Assembly (NCBI GenBank): GCA_014360645.1
Contig: JACIXD010000019.1
Span: 1-62,073 of the forward strand
Length of the DNA: 62,073 bases
Source: Actinomycetota bacterium
Lineage (GTDB): Bacteria; Actinomycetota; Geothermincolia; Geothermincolales; RBG-13-55-18
Direction: 5' to 3'
Below are positions 49,727 to 60,284 of the stretch, piece by piece. Every line of letters starts with the position of its first letter. Position 1 is the stretch's first letter. Both the position numbers and the translations under genes were made by a program. Below the pieces are notes generated by a model. That model had not been told where the DNA came from. It was given only the letters and a program-made list of their open reading frames with translations, and made no database searches.

Positions 49727-50819
49727 TCACCCCCCGCGCAAAGAGACCTGCCCCGCTTCCACCTGACGGAAGCCGGGTATCTGGTAGGACATTATTTTCG
49801 CGTAGAGCCCGGGCCGGGAGCGCGAGATGCCCAGGAAGGCGCGCATCGCGTGCCTGCGCATGGCCATGGGGGTCGCGTCCATGAGCCGCCTCAAGGCCTA
49901 GGCCTTGCGGTAGAAGGAGAGCACGCCACGGAAGAGCCCGTATGCCTTCGCCTTGTCGTCCACCGCCGTGGCCGCGATCTTTCCGCTCAGCAGGGAAGCG
50001 TGCACCCCGAAGAGGAACAGGGGGTCGTTCATGGAGGCCAGCGTGCCTGCGATGATCTTGTCTCCCACGAAGAGCCTGGGGTTGTCGAGGGCCCTCACCG
50101 CCACCGCGCCCTGGAAGAGACGCCATTCCCTGAACTCCACTCCCTCGTCCCGCTTCAGCATCTCCGCCCATCGGTCCACCAGCTCGCGCCTCACCGGCCC
50201 CCCGCGGTCGAAGAAGAGGGCGTAGGCGATGCCGTTGGCATTGGCGAGATAGCAGTAGTCGCGGGTCAGGTCGCCGAAGTAAGCCACCGCCTTCGGCTCC
50301 CCCTCGTACCTTGTGGTGGAGGTGTAACCGTAGACCTGCCGGAAGGGAATGTCCAGGGCCAGAAAGGACTCGAGATGCAGGCCGGTGGCGATGATGCTGT
50401 TGGGCGGAAGCTCCTCGAGGTCCGCCTGGGAGCGCAGGCGCCAGCCGAACTCGAACGACACGCCCGCCTCCAAGGCCGATCCATACAGGTAGTTCTCTAT
50501 GGAGGTCGAACGCGCTCCCCTCTCCACCGCGTGAAGGTGCAGTAGGCCGCCGTCTATATCGTACTTATCGCCGTAAGCATAGGAGCGCATGGTGCGCGTC
50601 GGGGTCACCTGCGGGGGATTTCAGCTCCACCCCTATGTACGATCCCAGGCGGTCGGGCAGCATGGGTGTGGAGTCCACCGAGGGATGGTTTTCGGGCTCT
50701 CCCCCTACTCTGTCGTATTTTTCCAGCACCGTCACCTTATGGCCCGCGCGGGCGCAGTTTATCGCCGCCACCAAGCCCGATAGACCGGCGCCTACCACGG
50801 CTATCTCCGCCATCCCCAT
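49727..50819 (-). pseudogene. FAD-dependent amine-oxidase/prolycopene-isomerase-like gene, frameshifted and with an internal TAG
   Basis: The N-terminal [31 protein letters not shown] (FAD loop) runs to about residue 70, GVELKSP, where the frame changes (near 50600-50625). The next frame carries [14 protein letters not shown] through LFVGDKIIAGTLASMNDPLFLFGVHASLLSGKIAA to YRKA, then TAG at 49898-49900. The same frame runs on another 56 codons to TGA at 49727, with RRLMDATPMAMRRHAMRAF, which ends 4 bases before the CrtC-like ATG. One indel and one stop therefore break an otherwise full-length gene. Confidence 0.8.
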
Positions 50820-51271
50820 CACCCCTTCCCTAAACAAGCCGATCCCTGCCGAACACAGGCGATATACCCGCGATGCAGTCCGCAACCATCGGCGCTCGTC
50901 TCAAACCCTGTTTTACCATCGATACGGGAAACCGGCCCCATACCGCCCCCGCAAGAGAGAACCTCCGCCCGGAACCCGGTATCCACTTACCAGGCGTTCC
51001 TCGCCTTTTTCCGCCACGGGTGGCTCGGACAAGGCTTCGGCATCGGATCCCCCGCTCTCCTCCATGGTCACCGCCATAACGATTCCCATCCCTTGTACGA
51101 CAAGCGACCTTGGGACGCCGCTCGTGCTCCCGCGCCTCCCTCCGCGCAAGCAGCGGCAGATCACGGCTCGTATCCCCTTCGCCACGCAAGTCACCGTCTC
51201 GCCAAGACCGCTCCCTTCCAGGCGGCGCCCTGCAAGCCCGCTCCCGCGCGGCAAAGGCGCCGCGTCTGCGA
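50820..51271. other. intergenic region, no gene recognised
   Basis: A 450-bp gap between two leftward flavoprotein genes of the same cluster. Nothing I could support was seen. Confidence 0.5.
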
Positions 51272-52783
51272 TCAGGTCAACAAGCCCGAGAGGTAGAGGG
51301 CGCTCGCCGCCGCCTGTTCCGTCCCCACGCCCCGCGCCCCCGCGTCCGTGCCCACCAGCCACAGGCCCTCCACCGGGGTGCGGCAGGAGGGCTTGGCGAT
51401 GCCGGTCTGCCCCACGCACTGGGCGAGGCCGATGCATTCCCCCGTGGGCTTACCGGTGATGGCCGCGGTGTGGGCGATGTGGGTGCGCATGATCCATTCC
51501 GCGCCGTCCTTCACCGCGGGGAAGAGCTCGCACAGCCTCTCCTCCGCGCGGTCCAGGATGCGCTCGCACTGCTCCACCCTCTCCGGTGTGACCTCGCTGG
51601 GGCCGGGGACGCCCATGATGAGGAGCTGCTTTCCCACCGGGGCCACGCGAGGATCCCATTCCGAGGGCATGGGCACGAAGAGCAGGGGGTCCTCCGGCAC
51701 CCCGCCCTCCTCCATATCCTCCTCTATATAATCGAACATATGGTCGGGGTGGACGTGGGGCTTGTTGAAGAAGCTCGGCGCCCCCACATCCACCACCCGG
51801 CGCGCCAAGCCGTATTTGGCGGTGATGAAGGAGTAGGAGTAGCGCAGCCCCCGCACGTAGGCCGCGTATTCCGGGGGGAAGTTCTCCTCCCCCGCCAACT
51901 CCAGGGTGCGCTTGATCCCCGCGTTGGAGACCACCAGCTCGGCGGGGAAGAACTCCCCTTCCCGGCTCTCCACTCCCCGCGCCCTGCCGTTCTCCACCCT
52001 GATACGGGCGGCCTCGCATCCCAGGCGGAGGTCGCCTCCCGCGCGCAGGAAGGCGCGCATAAAGGAGCCGGGTATCTCGCGCGCCGAGCCGCGCGGCACC
52101 CCCAGGCTGCGGTTGCGGTAGATGGATGCGTAGCACCACAGGAACTCCCCCGCCGCGGCCTCGGAGTAGGGCACCACCAGGAGCACCATGCACAGGGTGG
52201 CGAGAGTGCCCAGGAAACCGAGGTCGTCGGTGACGCGGTGGGCGAACTCCTGCAGGGTGATGCCGTCGAGCTCGGTCAGCAGGGCCTCGTCGCGCCTCGC
52301 GATGCGCACCACGGCGTCGAGCACCTCGCGGGGGCGCATGCGCTTCGCGGCCCGATAGGTCTCCTTCTCCAGCAGGCGCATGCGCCTGGCCGCGTCCCGC
52401 CGCCCCTCCCTGGCGACGCGCCGATCCATGGCCACCGCCTTGAGGTTCTCCAACAGCCCCCGGGGGTCGAACTGGTTCTGGTAGGCCAGCATGTGCACGC
52501 GCCCGCTGCTGATGATGTCGGACATGGGATCGGCCACGCACCATTCCAGGTCCCCGCCCACCCGGCGGTCCAGCTCCGCGTGCGGGCCGCGCGGCCCCAT
52601 GGAATACATGTGCACGCCGGAATCCACCACGTAGCCGTCCCTGACGAAGGAGGAGCATTTACCACCGTAATAGCCGTTTTTTTCCAGCAGGGTGACCTGG
52701 TGCCCCCGGGTCTGCAGCAGGGCCGCTATCCCCGCTCCCCCGATACCGGAGCCGATGACCACCACTTTCCTGCTCCGCTCCAT
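51272..52783 (-). CDS. CrtI-like FAD oxidoreductase (phytoene-desaturase/carotenoid-isomerase family)
   Basis: A 503-residue flavoprotein: VVVIGSGIGGAGIAALLQTRGHQVTLLEKNGYYGGKC (dinucleotide-binding motif), SGVHMYSMGPRG, VVSNAGIKRTL, and the C-terminal GLWLVGTDAGARGVGTEQAAASALYL. The fold is CrtI/CrtISO/amine oxidase. It is the only full-length intact CrtI-like gene of the three in the cluster. AAGGAGG precedes the ATG at 52783. The substrate is probably a polyisoprenoid (inference from CrtC and FixC-like neighbours). Confidence 0.87.
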   Translation of the reverse strand: MERSRKVVVIGSGIGGAGIAALLQTRGHQVTLLEKNGYYGGKCSSFVRDGYVVDSGVHMYSMGPRGPHAELDRRVGGDLEWCVADPMSDIISSGRVHMLAYQNQFDPRGLLENLKAVAMDRRVAREGRRDAARRMRLLEKETYRAAKRMRPREVLDAVVRIARRDEALLTELDGITLQEFAHRVTDDLGFLGTLATLCMVLLVVPYSEAAAGEFLWCYASIYRNRSLGVPRGSAREIPGSFMRAFLRAGGDLRLGCEAARIRVENGRARGVESREGEFFPAELVVSNAGIKRTLELAGEENFPPEYAAYVRGLRYSYSFITAKYGLARRVVDVGAPSFFNKPHVHPDHMFDYIEEDMEEGGVPEDPLLFVPMPSEWDPRVAPVGKQLLIMGVPGPSEVTPERVEQCERILDRAEERLCELFPAVKDGAEWIMRTHIAHTAAITGKPTGECIGLAQCVGQTGIAKPSCRTPVEGLWLVGTDAGARGVGTEQAAASALYLSGLLT

Positions 52784-52831
52784 GGTCTCCCTCCTTCCCG
52801 ACCGCGCCAGCATCCTTCCCCGCGCCGGGGC

Positions 52832-54291
52832 TTAACGCCTTTTTCTTCCATACAGGGAGCGCGCCGCCAGCGCCGCCCCCGCCAGCGCCGCCCCCGCCGC
52901 CAGCCCTCCCCGGAGGTAGGCATTGTAGGCGGTAAGGCGCGAGAACAGCGTGACCTCCCTGCCCGCGTGCTCGTAAAGTGCGTGCCCCACCGCCAGGTGC
53001 GCGGAGGCGCAGGCGTTCTCCATACCCGCGGAGATGAAGGTCTTGGTGTAGTCGCCGCAGAGATAGAGGTTGGGGTAGGGGGTGCGCTGGGGCGGGCGGA
53101 AGCGGTCCGCTCCCGGCCTCTGGGCGAAGATGCCCTGGCGCTCCCGGGTCACCACCCATTTTTTCACCTCCGCCTCGCGCGCCGCGGGCATGATGCGCCT
53201 GAACTCCTCCAGGACCTTGGAGTAGATGCGCTCCGCCGGCAGGCCCCGGAGGTGAAAGGCGGGGGTGAGGACGAACTCCAACATGGAGCCCGTGGCCGTG
53301 GAGGCGAACCTGGGCACGATGGTGTGCATGTCCGCGAAACAGTTGAAGGTCCCCTGCATCTGGGCTGCGATGTTGCGCATGCTGGTGACGAAACGGTCGA
53401 ACCAGATCTGCACCGACACCGAGGGGGCCTCCTCGAGGCGCCAGAGGTCCAGGAAAAACGGGTAGTCCAGGGCGCTTTCCGGCAGCACGCGCCGCAGCTC
53501 GTAATAGGGCATGGCGCTGATATAGACGTCGGCGGTGAGGGTCTCGCCGTCCTCGGTGCTCGCGCCCACCACCTCGTTCCCCCGCACCACCAGTCCGGTC
53601 ACCCTACGCCCCGTCTCCACCCGGCCGCCGCGTGCCTCGATGTAGCGCCTTGCCGGCTCCACGTAGATCTCCCCCAGCCCGCCGTTGGCGAAACCGATCC
53701 CCGGATTGGAGATGTATTCCCGGTTGATGAAGGACGAGGTCCAGTATAGAAGGGCCTTGGCCGAGACCTGGTTGAGCTCCAGGAAGGTCAGCCCGGCCCC
53801 CCCCCGGGACGGAAGTGGACGATGGCGTTGCGGGTTACCCCGTGGCGCTTGAACCATTCCAGGAGGGTGATCTCGTCGCACGCGTCCAGCCTCTCCCTGG
53901 ACATGAGCGCCGAGACGAGGACGGCCAGCCCCAGGCTGGCCTGGTCGATCATGGACATGGTGGGGGAGCGCATGGCCTGGAGGACGGTGCGCAGCCCGCC
54001 GCCTATGGGCAGCAGCCCGCTCCTGCCCTGCGCGTCGTAGTTGGTGATGCCCTGGGTCCAGTGCAGGGGCTCCGCCCCCACCTTGGCAAGAAATCCCAGG
54101 CAATTGCTGTAGTGGGGCATGAAGATGTGCAGCGCGTTGTCCACTGTATCCCCGTCATCGTCCACCCAAGAGGTCGCCCTGCCGCCCAGGATGGGCGTGG
54201 CCTCCAGCAGGTGTACCTCCACCTCGAAGTCGCAGAGGTCGGCGGCGGCGCACAGCCCCGCCATGCCCCCTCCCATGACCAGTGCCTTCAT
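52832..54291 (-). pseudogene. CrtI/amine-oxidase-like flavoprotein, frameshift at a G9 run
   Basis: KALVMGGGMAGLCAAADLCDFEVEVHLLEATPILGGRATSW opens the FAD fold; the frame reads to FRPGGGPG-stop at 53788. At a run of nine G on the coding strand (53797-53805) the continuing frame (LTFLELNQVSAKALLYWTSSF...CGDYTKTFISAGMENACASAH) is +1/-2. Ten or seven G would restore it. The C-terminal part adds a hydrophobic helix (AAGAALAGAALAARSLY). Phase variation, mutation or a consensus-basecalling error are all possible. Confidence 0.8.
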
Positions 54292-54399
54292 CGTTCCTCC
54301 TTGGCCTCCCTTTTCCTCCCTCCGCGCACGCCCCGGCACCGCCCCTAAGTCCGCGGCGCCCTCTTCCTCCGTACGGCGGGCTCCGCCCCCGGTCCCGCG

Positions 54400-55728
54400 C
54401 TATCCGTTCGCCAGCACCGCCCCGGCGGCGTTCAGCCCGCTGCGCAGCGCCGCCTCCGCCGAGGGCATGTACATGTACTCGCCGGCGAGGTGGAGCCCTT
54501 CACCTCCGCCGCGACCTTCCCCCGCAGGCCCGCCACCGCTCCCAGCATGCCCGGCGGCGAGAGGCAGACCGCCTCGCGCCACTGGCGCACCTCGGCGAAG
54601 AGAGGGGCCTCGGTCATGTCCGGGAAATAGCGCCGGATCTCCTCCGTCACCCTCTTGAGCACCTCCCCGTCTTCCAGCGCCAGAAGCTCGTGGGAGTGGC
54701 GCCCGTAGGTGAAGCAGTGGATGAGCGAGCACCCCTCGGGAGCGTAGTAGGGAGATTTCACGGCTTTGTCGCAGACGTTCATGAACGAGCCCTCGCGGCG
54801 CGGGAAACCGACCCCGTACCACCCGTCGGGAAAGAGGCGCCGGCGCAGGGCAAAAATGACGTGGCAGCAGGCGCTATAGCGCACCCTCTCCAGCGGGCCC
54901 CGCAGGGAAGCGGGCAGGTCCGGCATGAGCTCGAGGGCGGTGGTGGCGGTGGTGGCGCAGACCACCGCGTCCGCGTCCACAAAGCCCTCGTCCGTCTCCA
55001 CCCCCCGGACCCTGCCGCCCTCGACCACGATGCGCCTGGCAGGGGTTCCAGTCCTCAACCTCCCCCGGTGCTCGTCCGCGAGGCGCGAGGCCAAGGTCCC
55101 CCAGGCCGCGTCGGAAGGTGAAGACCCCGTGCAGGATGTTCCACAGCAGCGTGAGGGCATAGCCCGCCGCCACCTCCTCCGGCTCCCCTAGGGTGAGGTT
55201 GGTGACCACCGGCTGCACCAGCCCCTCCAGCACCTCCTCCCCCCCGCGGCGCAGGGCGAAATCCGCCGCGCTCTCGCCGTCCAGGTCCAGGGTCTTCTCC
55301 GGGGCCAGCAGGTCATAGTCCCTTCTGCGCTTAAGGAAGGCGGGCATGAACCTCGCCATCTGCGCCAGCCCCGCCGGCGTGAACCCCTGGGAGTTCATGA
55401 GCAGGCGGCGGTGGCGCCACAGCACCCTCGGGTCGCTGTCTATGACCCCGGTGTAGAACCTGCCGCGCTTGTAGTTGGCGGCCTTGAAAAGGTAGCCGCG
55501 CAGCTCGCCCTCCAGGCCGAGGTCGCGGGCGAGCTCCGCGGCGGCCGGGCTTTCCCGGAAAAAGAACTGCGCCCCCAGATCGAGGGCATACCCGTTCCTC
55601 CACGCGCCGGCGATGCGTCCGCCCGCCGCACTCTCCCTCTCCGGCGCCGTGACCTCCACTCCCGCCCTGTCCAGTGCGTGCAGGGCCGCGAGCCCCGCGG
55701 TCCCAGCTCCCACGACGATGGCCTTCAT
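54400..55728 (-). pseudogene. protoporphyrinogen-oxidase/amine-oxidase-like flavoprotein with two frameshifts
   Basis: KAIVVGAGTAGLAALHALDRAGVEV to VFTFR in one frame, then from about 55100 WGTLASRLADEHRGRLRTGTPARRIVVEGGRV...CHVIFALRRRLFPDGWYGVGFPRR in a second, then from about 54500 EGLHLAGEYMYMPSAEAALRSGLNAAGAVLANG in a third. Joined, the pieces make a complete HemG/FAD amine-oxidase-like protein of about 440 residues. GGGAGGAAGGAG precedes the ATG. Confidence 0.8.
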
Positions 55729-55751
55729 CTCCTTCCTCCCGCCTGGCTCCG

Positions 55752-56045
55752 TCACGCGAACCTGTACACCACCCCCGACCCGCCTGGCGGATAGGTGAAA
55801 TCGATGGCCCCGGACTCGCAGGCGATGAAGCAGCTCCCGCACTCCATGCACTTCTCGCGGTAATCCGGCTCCAGCCGGGCGCGGCCCTCGCGCATCTTCC
55901 ACAGGTCCATGGGGCAGATGACCACGCAGCCCGTGCAGCCCGTGCACTTCTCGGCGTCGAAGAAGATGAAGTCGTGCGGCGCGGGGACGATCTCGCTGAG
56001 GGCGAACTTGTCCAGCTCCCCGCCCCGGTCTTTCTTCCGGCTCAT
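55752..56045 (-). CDS. FixX-like ferredoxin, copy 2
   Basis: A 97-residue protein with ferredoxin motifs CTGCTGCVVICPMDLW and CMECGSCFIACESGAI. The layout (after an N-terminal DKFALSE lead, DAEKCTGC) resembles the FixX/ETF-QO associated ferredoxin. Its ATG overlaps the upstream FixC-like stop (ATGA). It probably delivers electrons to the FixC-like flavoprotein; the paralogous ferredoxin at 59278 has the same job in the other copy of the triad. GGAGGTGGAAGT precedes the start. Confidence 0.9.
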   Translation of the reverse strand: MSRKKDRGGELDKFALSEIVPAPHDFIFFDAEKCTGCTGCVVICPMDLWKMREGRARLEPDYREKCMECGSCFIACESGAIDFTYPPGGSGVVYRFA

Positions 56046-57439
56046 ACTTCCACCTCCCCTCCCGTCATCTGCGAGACCATGGCCGCGACCCCTTTGACCA
56101 TCTCTATACACTTGCGCAGGCTATCCCCTCCCGTCTCCAGGAGGATGGGGGCGTAAACCCTCAACATGCCCATGAGCAGGGGCAGGTTCTCCAGGAGGAT
56201 GGGGAAGAGCCGATTGATGCTCACCGCCTTGGGCTCCTGGCAGTTCCAGAGCATGTTGTTGCTCAGGTCCACCAGCAGGTCGGTGGCCTCGTCGAAGATC
56301 ACCGGGTCCCCCAGCATCTCGAAGAGCTGGCGCAGCTGCACCCCGGCGATGAACTCCTGCCCCACCGGGCTCTCCTCCAGGCGGTCGCAGTAGCGCTGCA
56401 GGGAGGAGGCGGAGGTGTCGCCCTCTTGCAGGGCCTCGTGGGCCACCTCCGCCGCCAGGCGCCCCGAGTACATGGCCTGCCACACCCCCTCCGCCCACAG
56501 GGGCTCGGGCACCCCCGCCGCGTCTCCCACCAGCATGAAACCGCCGGTGTAGATGCGCCGGTTGAACTGGTCCATCCAGGGCAGCATGTGGGCCTGCCAT
56601 TCCCGGGGACGGGCGTCGAGGGCGGTGTACTGCCTCTGGATGGGAGGGCAGTTTATCATCTGCAGTACCTCCTTGGCGGGATTGATGCGTTTGCGCACCG
56701 CCCTGGACACCAGGCTGTTGGTCACCCCGGGTCCCCCCACGTGCACGCCGTCGGCCATGACGATGAGGTAGAGCCCGCCGAAGCCGGGGGCGAAGTAGGT
56801 CTGGAAGCAGTTCTCGTGGATGACCGCGTCCGCCCTCTCCCTGGGCACGGCGTAGTCCACGGTGCACAGCGAGACCACCTCGTCGCGCCCGAACTTCTCC
56901 CGCAGGCCCGCCAGGCGTGCGGTCATGGACATCACCCCGTCCGCCCCGATGACCACCGGGGCGCGGTACTCCTCGCCCCCCTCGGTACGCACGCCGCAGA
57001 TCTTTCCTCCCTCCCGGACCATCCCCGTCACCAGGGTCTTGAGCTTGAGCTCCGCCCCCTTCTGCACCGCGCGCTCCGCCAAGTAGCGGTCCAGCTCGGG
57101 CCGGTACATGGTCTTCACGAAGTAGTCGCGTCCCTCGGGATAGCTTATGCGCCGCGAGGTGGTGGTGATCATGCTGAACTTCTCCTCCATCTCCGGAGGC
57201 GGGGAGAGGAAATGCGCTTGGGTCCTCCAACCGATGCGCATGGAAGGATATTCCACTTCCTTGAGGAAGGGGAAGTCCCTCTCTCCCTTGGAGGAAAAGG
57301 CGAAGCCCGAGGCGTTCTTCTCCCCCGGTTAGTTGGCCCGCTCCAGCATCAGCGCTTTCATGCCCAGCTCCGCGCCGGTCATGGCCGCCACGCTTCCCCC
57401 CGGGCCAGCGCCCACCACGATGAGGTCGTAGCTCTCCAT
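56042..57439 (-). pseudogene. FixC/geranylgeranyl-reductase-like flavoprotein, copy 2, internal TAA at codon 37
   Basis: SYDLIVVGAGPGGSVAAMTGAELGMKALMLERAN, then TAA (57329-57331), then PGEKNASGFAFSSKG and the whole remaining family in the same frame to 56042, with VIGADGVMS, GGFMLVGDAAGVPEP (second FAD motif). The paralogue at 59564 has ERGRHPGEKN in this place, so the stop replaces a His/Tyr-type residue, a one-base change from TAC or TAT. No frameshift is present. The upstream first 36 codons are read only to the stop. Confidence 0.8.
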
Positions 57440-57495
57440 CCTGCACCCCCTGTCTTCTTACTTCTGGCTCTCTCCATCTCTCTCCCTCTTGCGAC

Positions 57496-59127
57496 TCAGC
57501 CTTGTTCCCCGCTTCTCCGCTTCCAGTCCCTCTCCTTCACCAACCTCTCCAGCTCCGCGACTTTGCGCGGGTCGTTGCCGGAGAGGTCCATATCCTCCTC
57601 GCCCACGTACAGCCACGCGTCGGCGGCGGAGCCCGGGTCAAAGACCCGGGAGAGCTCCCTCTGCCAACGGTTGAAGTCCCCCTGCAGGGGAGAGATGAGC
57701 CTGCGCTGCTCTGGAAAGATGTTCCATGGCTGGTCGGTACACTGCTCCATGGCGGTGAGCAGGAAGTCGAAGGCCATGCCCTTGAGCGCTTCCACGTGTG
57801 CCTCGTTCCTGGGATCGTAGTACCAGAGCTCCTCGCTGTGGTTGATGGTCCCGTCCTCCCAGAGCATGTCCACGCAGGCGTCCGCGAAGTCGTCCACGCA
57901 GCCTCCCCTGCCTATCCACTGACGCTTGATCTCCTCGCCCGCCGCGTCCCAGGCCACCGCGGTATCCCAAGTGTCATCGGGGCCCAGCCCCGACTGCATC
58001 TGGCCGCCGGCCCGGAAGGACATGGGGGGCACCGCGCCGCTGATCACCGACCACCAGAAGGTCCCCCCGAGGGCTATGGCGCCGAAGTCGAGGACCATCC
58101 CGCCGTGAACGAGCACTATCTCCCGCAGCGCCGCGTCGCGGTATTCCATCTCCCACGGGGAATGCGCCGCCATGATGAGCATGGTGCCGTGCTGGATGGA
58201 GGAAAGGGCGGCGCGCAGGTTCAGCAGGCGCGCCAGCTTCCGGGTGAGGCGCGGCGCCACGATCACCGGCACCACCCTGATGGGGCTCTTCATGATGTTG
58301 TAGTCCAGCCCCTCGCGGCAGACGCAGTAGGTGGCCTCCGCCCAGCTCTCGCGGTCGGGGAAGATAAGCAGGTACAGGCGGAAGTTCCAGGGCAGTTCCA
58401 GCTCCATATCATAGAAGAGTCCTTTGACCTCCGGCCGGGGAGGCCCCGGCCAGGGGAAGAGCTTGAGGGCGCAGGCGGTGAATATACCGTTGCCAGAAAG
58501 GCCTCCCGCCTTCCCGCGCATCACCCCGCGCAGCGAAGGCCCGGGGCCGTCGGCGCAGAACCAGCCCAAGCCCGAGCCCGCGGTGCCCAGGCGCAGCACC
58601 TCTCCGTCCGGCAGCACCCACTCCACTCCCATGAGATTGCGGGGGCTGTAAGTGCCGTCCCAGCCGGGACCGAAGGCGGCGCAGGCGCTGGCCAGGGGAG
58701 ACACCCCCGCCCCCGCCGCGATCATGTGCGTGTTCAGGCCCACCTTCATGGCCTCCGCCCTGATCTGCCCGCCCACGGCGTAGGGCTCCACCACCGCGAT
58801 CATGTTCTTTTCGTCGATATCCAGGATGCGGTCCATGCGGCGCAGGTCCACCTGCACCACGCCCTCGCCGGAAGGCCCCGCCCACGCCCCCCACCCGGTG
58901 GAGAAGGCCTTGAAGCGCAGCCCGTGCCGGTTGCAGGCCCTAACCACCGCCTGCACCTCCGCCGTGCACCCGGGCATCACCACCGCCTCCGGGCGCGCCA
59001 CCCAGGGCTCCGGGCGGTTGTTGAAGGTGGGCTGCCAGGCGTAGGAGTCGAGCACCGCGGGCTCGCGCGAGGCGTTCTCCGGCCCCACCGCCTCTAGAAG
59101 CTCCTCGAAGGCCCCTTCGCTTATCAT
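57496..59127 (-). CDS. FAD-linked oxidase (VAO/GlcD-type), copy 2
   Basis: A 543-residue flavoprotein: N-terminal AWQPTFNNRPEPWVARPEAVVMPGCTAEVQAVVRACNRHGLRFKAFSTGWG (FAD-binding type 4, PCMH fold), PRNLMGVEWVLPDGEVLRLG (FAD-domain hallmark), and a C-terminal cap with RWQRELSRVFDPG. It is a paralogue of the 60270 gene, sharing about two-thirds of the visible blocks. The ATG at 59127 is chosen because the conserved N-terminus begins there. Probably a dehydrogenase passing electrons to the ferredoxin/FixC partners; substrate unknown. Confidence 0.88.
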   Translation of the reverse strand: MISEGAFEELLEAVGPENASREPAVLDSYAWQPTFNNRPEPWVARPEAVVMPGCTAEVQAVVRACNRHGLRFKAFSTGWGAWAGPSGEGVVQVDLRRMDRILDIDEKNMIAVVEPYAVGGQIRAEAMKVGLNTHMIAAGAGVSPLASACAAFGPGWDGTYSPRNLMGVEWVLPDGEVLRLGTAGSGLGWFCADGPGPSLRGVMRGKAGGLSGNGIFTACALKLFPWPGPPRPEVKGLFYDMELELPWNFRLYLLIFPDRESWAEATYCVCREGLDYNIMKSPIRVVPVIVAPRLTRKLARLLNLRAALSSIQHGTMLIMAAHSPWEMEYRDAALREIVLVHGGMVLDFGAIALGGTFWWSVISGAVPPMSFRAGGQMQSGLGPDDTWDTAVAWDAAGEEIKRQWIGRGGCVDDFADACVDMLWEDGTINHSEELWYYDPRNEAHVEALKGMAFDFLLTAMEQCTDQPWNIFPEQRRLISPLQGDFNRWQRELSRVFDPGSAADAWLYVGEEDMDLSGNDPRKVAELERLVKERDWKRRSGEQG

Positions 59128-59277
59128 CGCCGTTGCCCCCTTCCCGGCCCCGCCCCGCTCGCCGGCGGGGCCGCGTCCGTCCCCTCTCCGCCGACCCCCG
59201 TCGCCGGAGGTCATTTACCGTCCCTCCCCGGGGAATGTGCGGCCGCTTCCCGCGCACCGGGACGCTGCGGGCCGCGT

Positions 59278-59559
59278 TTATCCGTAGCGTATGGTCACCC
59301 CGGTACCGCCTGCCGGGTAGGAGAAGTCGATGGCCTCGCGAGCGCATATCTCCCAGCAGGCGGCGCACTCCAGGCACAGCTCGCGGTAGCGCGGCGCCAG
59401 CCTGGCCTTTCCCTCCTTCAGGGACCACAGCCCGGCCGAGCACACCCTGGCACAGAGCCCGCACCCGTCGCAGCGTCTGGGGTCGAAGGAGATGAAGTCG
59501 CCGGTGTCTCCCTCGCTGCGATAGACGAGCTCCTTGACCTCGAAGTCCATCTCCTCCAC
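59278..59559 (-). CDS. FixX-like ferredoxin, copy 1
   Basis: A 93-residue ferredoxin: CDGCGLCARVCSAGLWSL and CLECAACWEICAREAIDFSYPAGGTGVTIRYG. It is closely related to the protein at 55752 (same DFxYPxGGxGVxxR tail). It starts 5 bases before the end of the truncated FixC-like gene region. Confidence 0.9.
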   Translation of the reverse strand: MEEMDFEVKELVYRSEGDTGDFISFDPRRCDGCGLCARVCSAGLWSLKEGKARLAPRYRELCLECAACWEICAREAIDFSYPAGGTGVTIRYG

Positions 59560-59563
59560 GGCC

Positions 59564-60097
59564 TTACCTCCCGGATCGACCCGCGCGGCTCATGTTACGT
59601 CTCTCCCACGCCCCGCGGTCGTTCTTCTCTTTCGCCACCCCCCTGACCACCCCGTCCTCCTCGATCACCCCGGTCACGAGGGTGGAGGTGCGCAGCTCGG
59701 CGCCGGCGGCCACGGCGAGGTCGGCGATGAGGGGGTCGAGATCGGCGCGGTATATGGAAGCTCCTGCCATCCCCTTGTCGAGGGAGCCGGACCACCTGCT
59801 GCCGTCGCGATCCGAGCCCGTGGTGCCCTGCACCAGCCGCAGGCGGTTCTCCTCGTCCACCACCTTGATGACGATCATGTCTATGCGCCGGTAAGAGGAG
59901 AGATAAGGCAGCTTGCCCATGATCTCCGGGAAATCGCGCCACCACCTCGTGCCCAGCCCCGCGCCGGAGGAGTTCTTCTCGCCCGGATGCCTGCCCCGCT
60001 CCAGGAAGACCGTCCTCAGGCCGAGTTCCGCCGCCGTCTTGGCGGCGTAGGAGCCGCCCGGACCGGCTCCAACCACCACCACGTCCCACTTCTCCAT
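59564..60097 (-). pseudogene. FixC/geranylgeranyl-reductase-like flavoprotein, copy 1, truncated
   Basis: EKWDVVVVGAGPGGSYAAKTAAELGLRTVFLERGRHPGEKNSSG and an intact FAD-domain run to GVIEEDGVVRGVAKEKNDRGAWERR, then stop at 59564 after 178 residues. The paralogue is about 430 residues, so the C-terminal 60% is missing. The deletion seems clean to the ferredoxin start. Non-functional or a domain fragment. Confidence 0.8.
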
Positions 60098-60284
60098 GGC
60101 GCCACCCCCTACACGCCCGATCGGCAGTTTCCCCCTCAGTCCCGAGGCCGCAGGCCGAGTTCCGCCGCCGTCTTGGCGGCGTAGGAGCCGCCCGGACCGG
60201 CTCCAACCACCACCACGTCCCACTTCTCCATGGCGCCACCCCCTACACGCCCGACCGGCAGTTTCCCCCTCAGTCCCGAGGCCG
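60017..60284. repeat. tandem duplication 2 x 134 bp at the FixC-like start
   Basis: Copies 60017-60150 and 60151-60284 contain the first codons of the FixC-like gene, its ribosome region and the last codons of the upstream oxidase. The second copy opens a 31-codon frame (60136-60231) ending LRPRD, the same residues as the upstream oxidase C-terminus. Confidence 0.9.

Noticed and set aside
49898-49900. TAG read as pyrrolysine
   Set aside because: The residue is in a non-catalytic tail of a flavoprotein already broken by a frameshift, and no Pyl genes are visible. Nonsense mutation is simpler.
57329-57331. TAA as a recoding site
   Set aside because: TAA is not a known Sec or Pyl codon in bacteria; the site aligns with a His/Tyr-type residue in the paralogue.
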